Shown in pieces: positions 1-8,308 of a stretch of DNA of 25,793 nt; the first letter of the stretch is position 1, and every line of letters starts with the position of its first letter. The position numbers and the translations under genes are program-made. The DNA is from Saccharomycopsis crataegensis. Taxonomy: Eukaryota; Ascomycota; Saccharomycetes; Ascoideales; Saccharomycopsidaceae. Below the pieces are notes generated by a model. That model searched no databases. It was not told where the DNA came from and saw only the letters and a list, made by a program, of their open reading frames with translations. The stretch lies in the NCBI RefSeq assembly GCF_037102585.1, contig NW_027043833.1, forward strand, positions 1 to 25,793, read 5' to 3'.

Positions 1-1770
1 ATCTATCAAACAGAATACCAGAGGCCATAGTTACCAAGGAGATTTGATACCTGAAGCATATAGCAGTCAACATTATCTTGCTTTTGCTGATGATATCACA
101 GTTTTCCTCAAAGATAAAAGAGATTATTCCAAAACAATGAAATGTATTAGACTATTTGAAAAATTCAGTGGCAGCAAACTCAATGAAAAGAAATCCCAAC
201 TAATCATACCAACTGATAATTATCCATTTTTGACACCATTCCCATTTGAGATTGCTGATGAAAACTTTCAATTGACATATTTGGGGATAACTATTGGGCC
301 ATCAGTGACATTTTGGCCGGAAACATTGCAGCGTGACCTCTATATCAAGTACAAGTTATCAAACATGACCAGCTTGCTGATTCAATCAAAAATAGAAGCA
401 TTCAACACATATATTGCATCCAAGTTCTATTACAAAGAACTACACCAACCTTTGTTACCCAATCAGTTGAATCAAATTGACACATCGATTAAGTTATTGG
501 TCAAGCAAGATACACCTATTTCTTTGGATACACTCAAGACACACAACAACAAAGGCGGTTTCTCAATGATTGATTTAAAGTCTCAACTCCAACACCGAAG
601 AGCCAAAATTTTCCAGGATTTGTTTTTGGATAGTCACACTAAATATAACCAGATATTACGTTTCAAAATTCAATCAAGTATCAGCAACATCATTCAAAAA
701 ACATCACCAACAAAATCACCAAAGGAAGATTATATCAAAACTCATTATTGGTGGGTGGTATTACTTGAACTAGCGGATGACATTGAGAATACCAATGATT
801 CAATTTCCTTAGAAGTTATGAATAGCAGCACATTCTCAGATGCTGAAAGGACAGCGTACTGGGATTTCAGAAAAGTTCTTGGTATAAAGAAACGTACAAT
901 CAGGTTGAAGCCAATGAAGATTGGAATTGAAGATTTGAAAAATTCAATTGAAAAAGGGATTCCTGAAAAATATCAACAACACATTCCAATTAGAATCAAG
1001 GATTTTGACCATACTAAAGGAAGTAAAAAACAACGGGAAAAACAAGATGTGAACAAGATGTCAAAAACACTCATGGACATTACTGGGGTGAATCAGAAAC
1101 AAGTTGATAACTTTTGGCATAACCTCAAAAAATTCAACCAATATTTCCCGGGGAAATATCAAAATATTCACATCTTTCATTTGGGCATTGAAAATCACAA
1201 TTACGTAAATAATCATTGTGACTATTGCAGCAAAAAATTAACCAGATATGATGAACCCCAATATGCCCCAAAGGAAATCCAATTTGAAATCATGAAGCAC
1301 CATCTTATTGAATGTCCATTGGCCCAGAAACTTTGGAAAAAAACTGACTTGAATATCCCATTAACCTGGCAAACAATCATTACCCCTGCCACCAACATGA
1401 ACGAAACCAGAACGATCGATAGATATCTAGGTTTCCAACGAAAATTATCAAGATTGAAATCCAAAAGGCATTTCAATTGTCATATGGCCGTTGATTCAAT
1501 GATCTTCTTGCTTGAAGCAATATCTTTTAAGCGGAGAAGAAAAAATAGGTGGGGAAAAACAAGAAAATAAAATCAAAAAAAAAAACAAAAAACAACAATT
1601 AAAAACCTTAAAAACGCATAAAAAACATTTTTTTTTCTCCAATAATAGGGTTTTTCACCATTAATGGTTTTTCCCTTAACACTTTAATTTTCAAACTACA
1701 TTAGATAGTTTATGAGATATATAGTTATATAATTAATTAATATATTGAATTTTGTCTTTAAAAAAAAAAA
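1..1770 (+). mobile_element. LINE A copy 1 (3' part), L1-clade retrotransposon
   Basis: This is the 3' part of a non-LTR retrotransposon, cut by the window edge. It holds the end of the reverse transcriptase domain, the C-terminal domain of ORF2, a 3' UTR of about 230 bp and an 11-A tail at 1760-1770. It is almost identical to the copies at 5105-7867 and 16091-18060, so transposition was recent. The next LINE piece starts four bases after the tail. The family resembles the Zorro elements of Candida in its L1-type reverse transcriptase and C-terminal cysteine-histidine motif; the clade call is by eye. Confidence 0.93.
2..1570 (+). CDS. LINE A ORF2 protein, C-terminal part
   Basis: The frame is open from the window edge, so the true start lies outside. 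ORF2 nicks the target DNA and copies the element RNA into it; this fragment carries the catalytic FADD motif of the reverse transcriptase (around bases 86-97) and the C-terminal zinc-binding-like motif C-x2-C ... H-x4-C (around 1219-1315), which in L1-type proteins helps bind RNA. Compared with the copy at 5105-7633, one A is missing near the end (CTTGAAGC instead of CTTGAAAGC), so reading runs past the normal TAA and ends at 1570 with an unrelated basic tail. The last few residues are therefore not native. The protein is otherwise nearly identical to its sister copies. Confidence 0.9.
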   Translation, partial: SIKQNTRGHSYQGDLIPEAYSSQHYLAFADDITVFLKDKRDYSKTMKCIRLFEKFSGSKLNEKKSQLIIPTDNYPFLTPFPFEIADENFQLTYLGITIGPSVTFWPETLQRDLYIKYKLSNMTSLLIQSKIEAFNTYIASKFYYKELHQPLLPNQLNQIDTSIKLLVKQDTPISLDTLKTHNNKGGFSMIDLKSQLQHRRAKIFQDLFLDSHTKYNQILRFKIQSSISNIIQKTSPTKSPKEDYIKTHYWWVVLLELADDIENTNDSISLEVMNSSTFSDAERTAYWDFRKVLGIKKRTIRLKPMKIGIEDLKNSIEKGIPEKYQQHIPIRIKDFDHTKGSKKQREKQDVNKMSKTLMDITGVNQKQVDNFWHNLKKFNQYFPGKYQNIHIFHLGIENHNYVNNHCDYCSKKLTRYDEPQYAPKEIQFEIMKHHLIECPLAQKLWKKTDLNIPLTWQTIITPATNMNETRTIDRYLGFQRKLSRLKSKRHFNCHMAVDSMIFLLEAISFKRRRKNRWGKTRK

Positions 1771-1774
1771 TTTA

Positions 1775-2005
1775 TTAAGCGGAGAAGAAAAAATAGGTGG
1801 GGAAAAACAAGAAAATAAAATCAAAAAAAAAAATAAAACAATTAAAAACCTTAAAAACGCATAAAAACATTTTTTCTCAATAATAGGGTTTTTCACCATT
1901 AATGGTTTTCCCTTAACACTTTAATTTTCAAACTACATTAAGTAGTTTATGAGATATATAGTTATATAATTAATTAATATATTGAATTTTGTCTTTAAAA
2001 AAAAA
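1775..2005 (+). mobile_element. LINE A copy 2, 3'-UTR-only insertion
   Basis: These 231 bp match only the 3' UTR of LINE A, starting at the ORF2 stop codon (TTAAGCGG) and ending in GTCTTT plus nine A. It is a severely 5'-truncated insertion sitting directly behind the tail of copy 1, with TTTA at the junction. It still contains the conserved 3' hairpin (ACCATTAATGGT). LINE B begins immediately after its A tail. Confidence 0.9.
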
Positions 2006-2006
2006 G

Positions 2007-4874
2007 CATCCAAAATTGCACCACATTAAAAAGAATTGGACTAACCAATCCACCACGGAAGAAAGTAGTCGCAGAATAGATCGTTTTTATATCAGTCAGT
2101 CCATGATCTCCGACAAAAACAGATTTCATATTCAAATGTCCCAACAAAACTATCTAAAGTCTTCTTCAACTCACGATTCTATTATTCTTGAAATCAACAC
2201 TCAACCTCATGCAATGACTTACATCCCCCAACATAATATCATTAAAAATCATATTATTCAATGGCTTCTGAAGATCAAGTTTCCACCCACTGTGAACTCT
2301 ACTTCAGACCTCATTTCCGAGATTCGCTTGAAGCTGAATTTTTTGACGATGGTACACAAGAAAATAACAGAAAATACTGATGAACCAAATTATTATGACC
2401 ACATAAGAACTAGGTTCCACCAACACTCCAGACCGCGCCCAATCAAAGCCCTCAAAGCTTCAGATGGCGCTTTATTGACATCACAGCAAGACATGCTTCT
2501 AGAAGTAACCAATTACTATCAAAAACTCTACGATGGATCTCGTGGTTCAAAGAGCTCGGAAAATATAGAAAGGTTCATCAATGCCTCCTTGGGAGATCAG
2601 TTACCACTAACCAACACTGAATCCAACAACTTGAACAAACCAATCACCATGACAGAATTGGAATATGCCGTTACTGAATCCAATACTCAATCCGCCCCCG
2701 GGGTAGATGGTATACCATACGGCGTTTATAAGTCTCTCTTTCCTCAGATAAAACACATACTTCTAAAAGAATTTAACCAAATTCTTTCTTCAGGGGAAAT
2801 TCCATTCAACTATCGAACCATAAAATTCACTCTCATACCAAAACCAAACAAAGATGTTCAAAAAGTGGAGAATTACAGGCCCATAGCATTAATCAACACA
2901 AATTTGAAACTCTTTTCCAGCATCATCAACGCCCGTTTGCTCCCGTTCTTGCAAAAAATTATCGGCCCAAATCAAGTTGGTTTCATACCTGAAAGATCCT
3001 CCTTCTCTAATATAACAATTTTCGGTGACTTGCTTTCCAGTTTAATATCCCCACAAGACAAGCCACATGTCAATCATTCTACTAACCACCGAATCATGCT
3101 TGCTGACTTTGAAAAGGCTTTTGACCAGATTTCCCATCTATACCTTAAAATATTACTTCGAAAACTCAATTTTGGAAAAATGACGGAAACTATTCACGCT
3201 ATCCTTACCAAAGCCCTCGGAACCATTTGCCTAAATAACATTACAGGCCCTTCTTTCCCATTAAGAAACGGAACCCTTCAGGGCAACCCACTTTCACCAA
3301 CAATTTTCGCGTTAGCCCTTGAACCTTTTCTAAGAGCCATCCAAAGATTAAATAAAGGATTCAGTTACAACCATAAGATCCAACCAAACATCATCCCCAG
3401 AGTCAAATACCTTGCCTATGCAGATGATGTTACCTTATTCTTGAGAGATCATAATGACTTCAAAAACACTATGAAGATAATTCAGGCGTTCGAACAAGTC
3501 AGTGGTTCTAAATTAAACAAAAGCAAATCCAGATTAATTGTTCCATGCGATCAAATACCATTCCAGTCCGACTTCCAAATAGATATTGCTGACAATAATT
3601 ATGAAATCCAATATCTAGGCGTTAAAATTGGGAACTCGTGTCAAACCTGGCCTAATACTCTCCAAAAAGACATCAGCACCAAATATTACATGACCAACAT
3701 GAGTTCACTACCAATATCAAGTCAAATAGTCGGATATAACACATATATCTTGTCTAAGCTATATTACCACGAGATTCATGCACCTATGCTTCCAGACCAA
3801 ATAGATTTGCTAGAACAATCCATCAAAAACCAGGTGAACAAAAAACTGAAAATCTCCATGGACACTTTAAAAACAAGCCCATTGAAAGGAGGATATGGCA
3901 TGGTGGATATCAAAAGCCAATTGAGCTACCGCAAGGCAAAAATCTTTCAACAACTCTTTCTCAAATCTTTAAACCCATATTGCCAGTTACTCCGATTCAA
4001 GCTCCAACTAGCAATAAACATGATCATCAAACAAAATCTATCCGAGGAAGAGCAGTCGATACAAGGATATATAAAAACCCAATACTGGTGGCGGTTAATA
4101 TTAGGTGACCAGATCAATATCAAGAATAAGAGAGACAGCAGGTCCATACTCAACCAGGTTATAAATCTTCCAATGTTCACCACAGCGGAAAAATGTGCTT
4201 TTGTGGCTTGGTATAAATTATTGTCCAAACCAATATCTCAACAACAAACATTGAACCCAATGAATATCAAACACTCAGACCTTGCCAAGTCCATTCAAGA
4301 CGGTATACCAACTATCTATCAAATGGAGATCCCAAAACTGGTCATGGAGTTTGAACACAAACAGGGAAGCAAGAAAAAAAGAGCCAGAATTGATAAACAT
4401 AAATTATCCACCACTTTAACCAATATCCAAGAAGTCACCCAAACGAAACAAAACTCTTTCTGGAAGAGACTCCACAAATACCAACATAATAGCCCTGGTT
4501 ACTTTGAAAACATACACATATTCCACTTAGGTGCTGAACAATTTTTTTACCAACATAGAAAATGTCACTATTGCGGGCTCGAAACCGTCTCTCAAGACCA
4601 ACAACATGAATCACCAGAACTCCAAGTCAAGATCAAAATGACCCATTTCCTAATTCAATGCCCATTATCAACCGAGTTATGGTCAAGATTGAAAATCCCA
4701 ATTCCATTAGCATGGAATAACTTAATCGCTCCCAATCATTCAGAATCAACAATCAAAAAGATCGACCGCTATCTATGCTATCAACGCAAACTCTCACGCC
4801 TAAGATATCATAACCAAATTGATTGGAACACATCAATTAACAACTTGATTTATATCATTACTACTGGGAGCTGA
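2007..4874 (+). CDS. LINE B ORF2: end of endonuclease, reverse transcriptase, C-terminal zinc motif
   Basis: Multidomain protein for target-primed reverse transcription. Reading from the 5' truncation, residues 1-65 look like the end of an APE-type endonuclease (SRRIDRFYIS, then STHDSIILEI, the place of the usual S-D/S-H-x-hydrophobic signature). The reverse transcriptase follows: YRPIALINTN, ADFEKAFD (first catalytic Asp), NGTLQGNPLSP, then YADD at 3417-3428 (catalytic Asp pair). The C-terminus has C-x2-C ... H-x4-C (CHYC ... HFLIQC, about 4564-4665). An open frame extends a few codons upstream into the A tail of LINE A, but those codons are not part of this gene. No internal stop is present; the only defect is the missing N-terminus (most of the endonuclease, and ORF1). 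Length is about three quarters of a usual L1-type ORF2. Confidence 0.92.
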   Translation, partial: HPKLHHIKKNWTNQSTTEESSRRIDRFYISQSMISDKNRFHIQMSQQNYLKSSSTHDSIILEINTQPHAMTYIPQHNIIKNHIIQWLLKIKFPPTVNSTSDLISEIRLKLNFLTMVHKKITENTDEPNYYDHIRTRFHQHSRPRPIKALKASDGALLTSQQDMLLEVTNYYQKLYDGSRGSKSSENIERFINASLGDQLPLTNTESNNLNKPITMTELEYAVTESNTQSAPGVDGIPYGVYKSLFPQIKHILLKEFNQILSSGEIPFNYRTIKFTLIPKPNKDVQKVENYRPIALINTNLKLFSSIINARLLPFLQKIIGPNQVGFIPERSSFSNITIFGDLLSSLISPQDKPHVNHSTNHRIMLADFEKAFDQISHLYLKILLRKLNFGKMTETIHAILTKALGTICLNNITGPSFPLRNGTLQGNPLSPTIFALALEPFLRAIQRLNKGFSYNHKIQPNIIPRVKYLAYADDVTLFLRDHNDFKNTMKIIQAFEQVSGSKLNKSKSRLIVPCDQIPFQSDFQIDIADNNYEIQYLGVKIGNSCQTWPNTLQKDISTKYYMTNMSSLPISSQIVGYNTYILSKLYYHEIHAPMLPDQIDLLEQSIKNQVNKKLKISMDTLKTSPLKGGYGMVDIKSQLSYRKAKIFQQLFLKSLNPYCQLLRFKLQLAINMIIKQNLSEEEQSIQGYIKTQYWWRLILGDQINIKNKRDSRSILNQVINLPMFTTAEKCAFVAWYKLLSKPISQQQTLNPMNIKHSDLAKSIQDGIPTIYQMEIPKLVMEFEHKQGSKKKRARIDKHKLSTTLTNIQEVTQTKQNSFWKRLHKYQHNSPGYFENIHIFHLGAEQFFYQHRKCHYCGLETVSQDQQHESPELQVKIKMTHFLIQCPLSTELWSRLKIPIPLAWNNLIAPNHSESTIKKIDRYLCYQRKLSRLRYHNQIDWNTSINNLIYIITTGS

Positions 4875-4964
4875 ATAGTCGATCAAAACAAAAAAGAAAA
4901 AAAAAATTAACAAAAACAATAACAAAAAAAACATTTTATTTAAATACTAATAATTATCACTAAA

Positions 4965-4994
4965 GGGTTTTTCACCATATGATATGGTTTTCCC
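4965..4994 (+). other. LINE B 3'-UTR stem-loop
   Basis: GGG and CCC flank a hairpin ACCATA-TGA-TATGGT at 4974-4988. The same place in LINE A has ACCATTAATGGT between the same GGGTTTTTC and GTTTTCCC flanks. Structure is kept while loop and inner stem differ, so this is probably the RNA element by which the reverse transcriptase recognises its template. Confidence 0.65.
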
Positions 4995-5104
4995 TAACAT
5001 ATATAATGAGCATTAGCTTATAAGATTTTACATAGATATATATAATTATATATTTATTAATAAATCGAACTTTGAAGGAAAAAAAAAAGAAAAAAAAAGA
5101 AAAA

Positions 5105-7633
5105 CTCAAACACATGTTGAAAAAAGTGAAAGTGCCTGAACTTGATAAAATGACGGAATATTATCAACATATTAACCAAGTTTTCCACCAATATCAAGAA
5201 CAACGCCCAATAAAACAGCTAAAAGATGTAGAAGGGACACTAGTTCAATCTCATGAAGAGATAATGAAAATAGCAACTGAATATTATATGGACTTGTTTG
5301 ATGGAACCAGAGGAACAAAGGACACAAAAAAAATACATAAATATCTTCAGGACGTGATTCCAACCCAAGGAATATCTCCTGAAGAGAAGAGAAAAATGGA
5401 TTCCTTCATAACAATGGAAGAACTCAAACTGGCAATTGATTCGGCAAATTTGAAGTCCACACCGGGCATAGATGGAATCCCATACAAATTTTATAAGGAA
5501 TTATTTCCCCAAATCAAACACATCCTTCTTCAAGAATTTAACCACATTCTAACTGAAGGAAATTTACCATTCCACTACCGAACTATACTCTTTAACATCA
5601 TACCAAAGCCTGGAAAGTCAAAAGAAAACATTGGAAACTATAGGCCGATAGCCCTTATCAACACTAATCTTCGATTATTATCCACAATAATTAATAATAG
5701 GTTGTTGAAGCACTTGCCCGATATCATAGGGGAAGATCAAGCTGGTTTTATTCCAGGCCGGTCATCGTTCTCCAACATCACCATTTTCAGAGAAATGTTA
5801 GATAGTCTAATTCATCCAAAAGATAAAACGCATATAATACCAAATCCACGAAAGCTGATACTAATTGTGGATTTGGAGAAAGCGTTCGATAGGATATCTC
5901 ACGAATATATGGAACAACTAGTGTCCCATTTAAATTTTGGAAAAAAATTAGCCAAGTTAATCATCAACATCCTCAAGCAGACAACGGGATCCTTATACAT
6001 CAACAACATGACCGGCCCATTATTCAATTTAAAAAATGGTACCCTCCAAGGTAATCCGTTTTCCCCTTCATTATTTGCATTAGCAGTAGAACCTTTACTA
6101 CGATCTATCAAACAGAATACCAGAGGCCATAGTTACCAAGGAGATTTGATACCTGAAGCATATAGCAGTCAACATTATCTTGCTTTTGCTGATGATATCA
6201 CAGTTTTCTTCAAAGATAAAAGAGATTATTCCAAAACAATGAAATGTATTAGACTATTTGAAAAATTCAGTGGCAGCAAACTCAATGAAAAGAAATCCCA
6301 ACTAATCATACCAACTGATACCTATCCATTTTTGACACCATTCCCATTTGAGATTGCTGATGAAAACTTTCAATTGACATATTTGGGGATAACTATTGGA
6401 CCATCAGTGACATTTTGGCCGGAAACATTGCAGTGTGACCTTCATATCAAGTACAAGTTATCAAACATGACCAGCTTGCTGATTCAATCAAAAATAGAAG
6501 CATTCAACACATATATTGCATCCAAGTTCTATTACAAAGAACTACACCAACCTTTGTTACCCAATCAGTTGAATCAAATTGACACATCGATTAAGTTATT
6601 GGTCAAGCAAGATACACCTATTTCTTTGGATACACTCAAGACACACAACAACAAAGGCGGTTTCTCAATGATTGATTTAAAGTCTCAACTCCAACACCGA
6701 AGAGCCAAAATTTTCCAGGATTTGTTTTTGGATAGTCACACTAAATATAACCAGATATTACGTTTCAAAATTCAATCAAGTATCAGCAACATCATTCAAA
6801 AAACATCACCAACAAAATCACCAAAGGAAGATTATATCAAAACTCATTATTGGTGGGTGGTATTACTTGAACTAGCGGATGACATTGAGAATACCAATGA
6901 TTCAATTTCCTTAGAAGTTATGAATAGCAGCACATTCTCAGATGCTGAAAGGACAGCGTACTGGGATTTCAGAAAAGTTCTTGGTATAAAGAAACGTACA
7001 ATCAGGTTGAAGCCAATGAAGATTGGAATTGAAGATTTGAAAAATTCAATTGAAAAAGGGATTCCTGAAAAATATCAACAACACATTCCAATTAGAATCA
7101 AGGATTTTGACCATACTAAAGGAAGTAAAAAACAACGGGAAAAACAAGATGTGAACAAGATGTCAAAAACACTCATGGACATTACTGGGGTGAATCAGAA
7201 ACAAGTTGATAACTTTTGGCATAACCTCAAAAAATTCAACCAATATTTCCCGGGGAAATATCAAAATATTCACATCTTTCATTTGGGCATTGAAAATCAC
7301 AATTACGTAAATAATCATTGTGACTATTGCAGCAAAAAATTAACCAGATATGATGAACCCCAATATGCCCCAAAGGAAATCCAATTTGAAATCATGAAGC
7401 ACCATCTTATTGAATGTCCATTGGCCCAGAAACTTTGGAAAAAAATTGACTTGAATATCCCATTAACCTGGCAAACAATCATTACCCCTGCCACCAACAT
7501 GAACGAAACCAGAACGATCGATAGATATCTAGGTTTCCAACGAAAATTATCAAGATTGAAATCCAAAAGGCATTTCAATTGTCATATGGCCGTTGATTCA
7601 ATGATCTTCTTGCTTGAAAGCAATATCTTTTAA
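5105..7633 (+). CDS. LINE A ORF2: reverse transcriptase and C-terminal domain
   Basis: About 842 residues read from the truncation point; the open frame upstream merely crosses the LINE B poly(A). Visible blocks: RPIKQLKDVEG linker, TPGIDGIPYKFYK, NYRPIALINTN, VDLEKAFDRISH (first catalytic Asp), NGTLQGNPFSPS, and LAFADD with the catalytic Asp pair at 6191-6196. FADD rather than YADD is usual in L1-type enzymes. The C-terminal motif is CDYC ... HHLIEC. The protein ends ...LLESNIF with TAA at 7631-7633, which is the native end of the family. The N-terminal endonuclease and ORF1 are absent through 5' truncation, so this copy cannot transpose alone. Confidence 0.93.
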   Translation, partial: LKHMLKKVKVPELDKMTEYYQHINQVFHQYQEQRPIKQLKDVEGTLVQSHEEIMKIATEYYMDLFDGTRGTKDTKKIHKYLQDVIPTQGISPEEKRKMDSFITMEELKLAIDSANLKSTPGIDGIPYKFYKELFPQIKHILLQEFNHILTEGNLPFHYRTILFNIIPKPGKSKENIGNYRPIALINTNLRLLSTIINNRLLKHLPDIIGEDQAGFIPGRSSFSNITIFREMLDSLIHPKDKTHIIPNPRKLILIVDLEKAFDRISHEYMEQLVSHLNFGKKLAKLIINILKQTTGSLYINNMTGPLFNLKNGTLQGNPFSPSLFALAVEPLLRSIKQNTRGHSYQGDLIPEAYSSQHYLAFADDITVFFKDKRDYSKTMKCIRLFEKFSGSKLNEKKSQLIIPTDTYPFLTPFPFEIADENFQLTYLGITIGPSVTFWPETLQCDLHIKYKLSNMTSLLIQSKIEAFNTYIASKFYYKELHQPLLPNQLNQIDTSIKLLVKQDTPISLDTLKTHNNKGGFSMIDLKSQLQHRRAKIFQDLFLDSHTKYNQILRFKIQSSISNIIQKTSPTKSPKEDYIKTHYWWVVLLELADDIENTNDSISLEVMNSSTFSDAERTAYWDFRKVLGIKKRTIRLKPMKIGIEDLKNSIEKGIPEKYQQHIPIRIKDFDHTKGSKKQREKQDVNKMSKTLMDITGVNQKQVDNFWHNLKKFNQYFPGKYQNIHIFHLGIENHNYVNNHCDYCSKKLTRYDEPQYAPKEIQFEIMKHHLIECPLAQKLWKKIDLNIPLTWQTIITPATNMNETRTIDRYLGFQRKLSRLKSKRHFNCHMAVDSMIFLLESNIF

Positions 7634-7743
7634 GCGGAGAAGAAAAAATAGGTGGGGAAAAACAAGAAAATAAAATCAAAAAAAAACAAAAAACAACAAT
7701 TAAAAACCTTAAAAACGCATAAAAACATTTTTTCACAATAATA

Positions 7744-7770
7744 GGGTTTTTCACCATTAATGGTTTTCCC
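7744..7770 (+). other. LINE A 3'-UTR stem-loop
   Basis: The 12-bp palindrome ACCATTAATGGT (7753-7764) lies between GGG and CCC, about 90 bp before the poly(A). It recurs unchanged in copies 1, 2 and 4; copy 5 has one base different. It is the counterpart of the LINE B hairpin and a candidate template-recognition signal. Confidence 0.6.
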
Positions 7771-7867
7771 TTAACACTTTAATTTTCAAACTACATTAGG
7801 TAGTTTATGAGATATATAGTTATATAATTAATTAATATATTGAATTTTGTCTTTAAAAAAAAAAAAA

Positions 7868-7919
7868 CCTCTGTCTTTAAAAAAAAAAAAAAATCCTCCT
7901 CCCTGGCTAAAAAAAAAAA
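7868..7919 (+). repeat. Two very short A-tailed scraps
   Basis: CCTC, then TGTCTTT plus 15 A (7868-7893), repeats only the last seven bases of LINE A before its tail. TCCTCCTCCCTGGCT plus 11 A follows (7894-7919). They look like extreme 5'-truncated insertions or slippage products in the poly(A) of LINE A copy 3. Confidence 0.6.
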
Positions 7920-8119
7920 TAGTGACAGGTTGCTACAAGTCAGAAACATTGCATTTTCCAACCCAAACTCCCGGGTTACCAAAAATATTGGGAGAAAACG
8001 GACACCAAATAAGTCGCCATAGCTGCGCATAATTGATCATAATAACCGTACATAAAAAGTGCGATGACCTATATAGCTCTTAGTAGTTAAATATAGGGAC
8101 TTTATAAAAAAAAAAAAAA
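7920..8119 (+). pseudogene. Possible retrocopied 3' end of a cellular mRNA
   Basis: A unique stretch of 186 bp, unlike any LINE in the window, ends in 14 A (8106-8119) and is preceded by another A run. One frame from 7921 reads SDRLLQVRNIAFSNPNSRVT and continues with a basic tail ending NKSP before a TAG at 8020-8022; about 80 bp of AT-rich, UTR-like sequence then leads to the A tail. Position, A tail and lack of a promoter fit a 5'-truncated processed pseudogene made by LINE machinery. I do not recognise the parent gene, and an unknown SINE or another LINE 3' end would look similar. Confidence 0.45.
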
Positions 8120-8125
8120 GGTGTT

Positions 8126-8265
8126 TAATTATCACTAAAGGGTTTTTCACCATATGATATGGTTTTCCCTAACATATATAATGAGCATTAGCTCATAAGA
8201 TTTTACATAGATATATATAATTATATATTTATTAATATATCGAACTTTGAAGGAAAAAAAAAAAA
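8126..8265 (+). mobile_element. LINE B copy 2, 140-bp 3' fragment with target duplication
   Basis: It matches LINE B from TAATTATCAC (4951) to the tail, including the 3' hairpin, and ends in 12 A (8254-8265). An A run followed by GGTGT precedes the copy (8106-8124) and follows it (8254-8270), giving a target-site duplication of about 17 bp. This shows a true target-primed insertion at the edge of an A run. Confidence 0.85.
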
Positions 8266-8273
8266 GGTGTGGT

Positions 8274-8308
8274 AAAAAATTGGTGCCTAGTTTCCCAGTT
8301 AATAGTAT
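8274..8308 (+). repeat. Outer end of dispersed repeat Y (split copy)
   Basis: AAAAAATTGGTGCCTAGTTTCC and the following bases up to AGTAT are the reverse complement of the end of repeat X at 18920-18956. The rest of this copy lies at 11385-11992 in the opposite orientation. AGTAT at 8304-8308 is one half of the target duplication of the LTR that follows. Confidence 0.8.

Larger units (their letters stand above)
2006..5088 (+). mobile_element. LINE B copy 1, L1-clade retrotransposon
   Basis: A second LINE family, related to LINE A (roughly half of the ORF2 residues shared by eye) but with a distinct 3' UTR. The copy is 5'-truncated inside the endonuclease domain; the rest of ORF2 is open. The 3' UTR (4875-5078) ends CGAACTTTGAAGG followed by an A-rich tail (5079-5104, shared with the next junction). 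Both ends abut LINE A material, making it the middle of the stack. Confidence 0.92.
5105..7867 (+). mobile_element. LINE A copy 3, longest copy in the window
   Basis: A 5'-truncated LINE A inserted in the A-rich tail of LINE B. It starts in the linker between endonuclease and reverse transcriptase, keeps the whole reverse transcriptase and C-terminal region with no internal stop, has a 3' UTR from 7634, and ends GTCTTT plus 13 A (7855-7867). Near-identity to copies 1, 4 and 5 indicates recent activity of the family. Confidence 0.93.

Noticed and set aside
1222-1476. Minus-strand 84-residue frame repeated in several places
   Set aside because: It is the antisense shadow of the LINE A ORF2 C-terminus and recurs only because the LINE does.
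7840-8032. Lysine-rich short frames across 7840-8032 taken as a gene
   Set aside because: They begin in LINE tails and cross insertion junctions; only the part after 7920 might reflect a real protein end.
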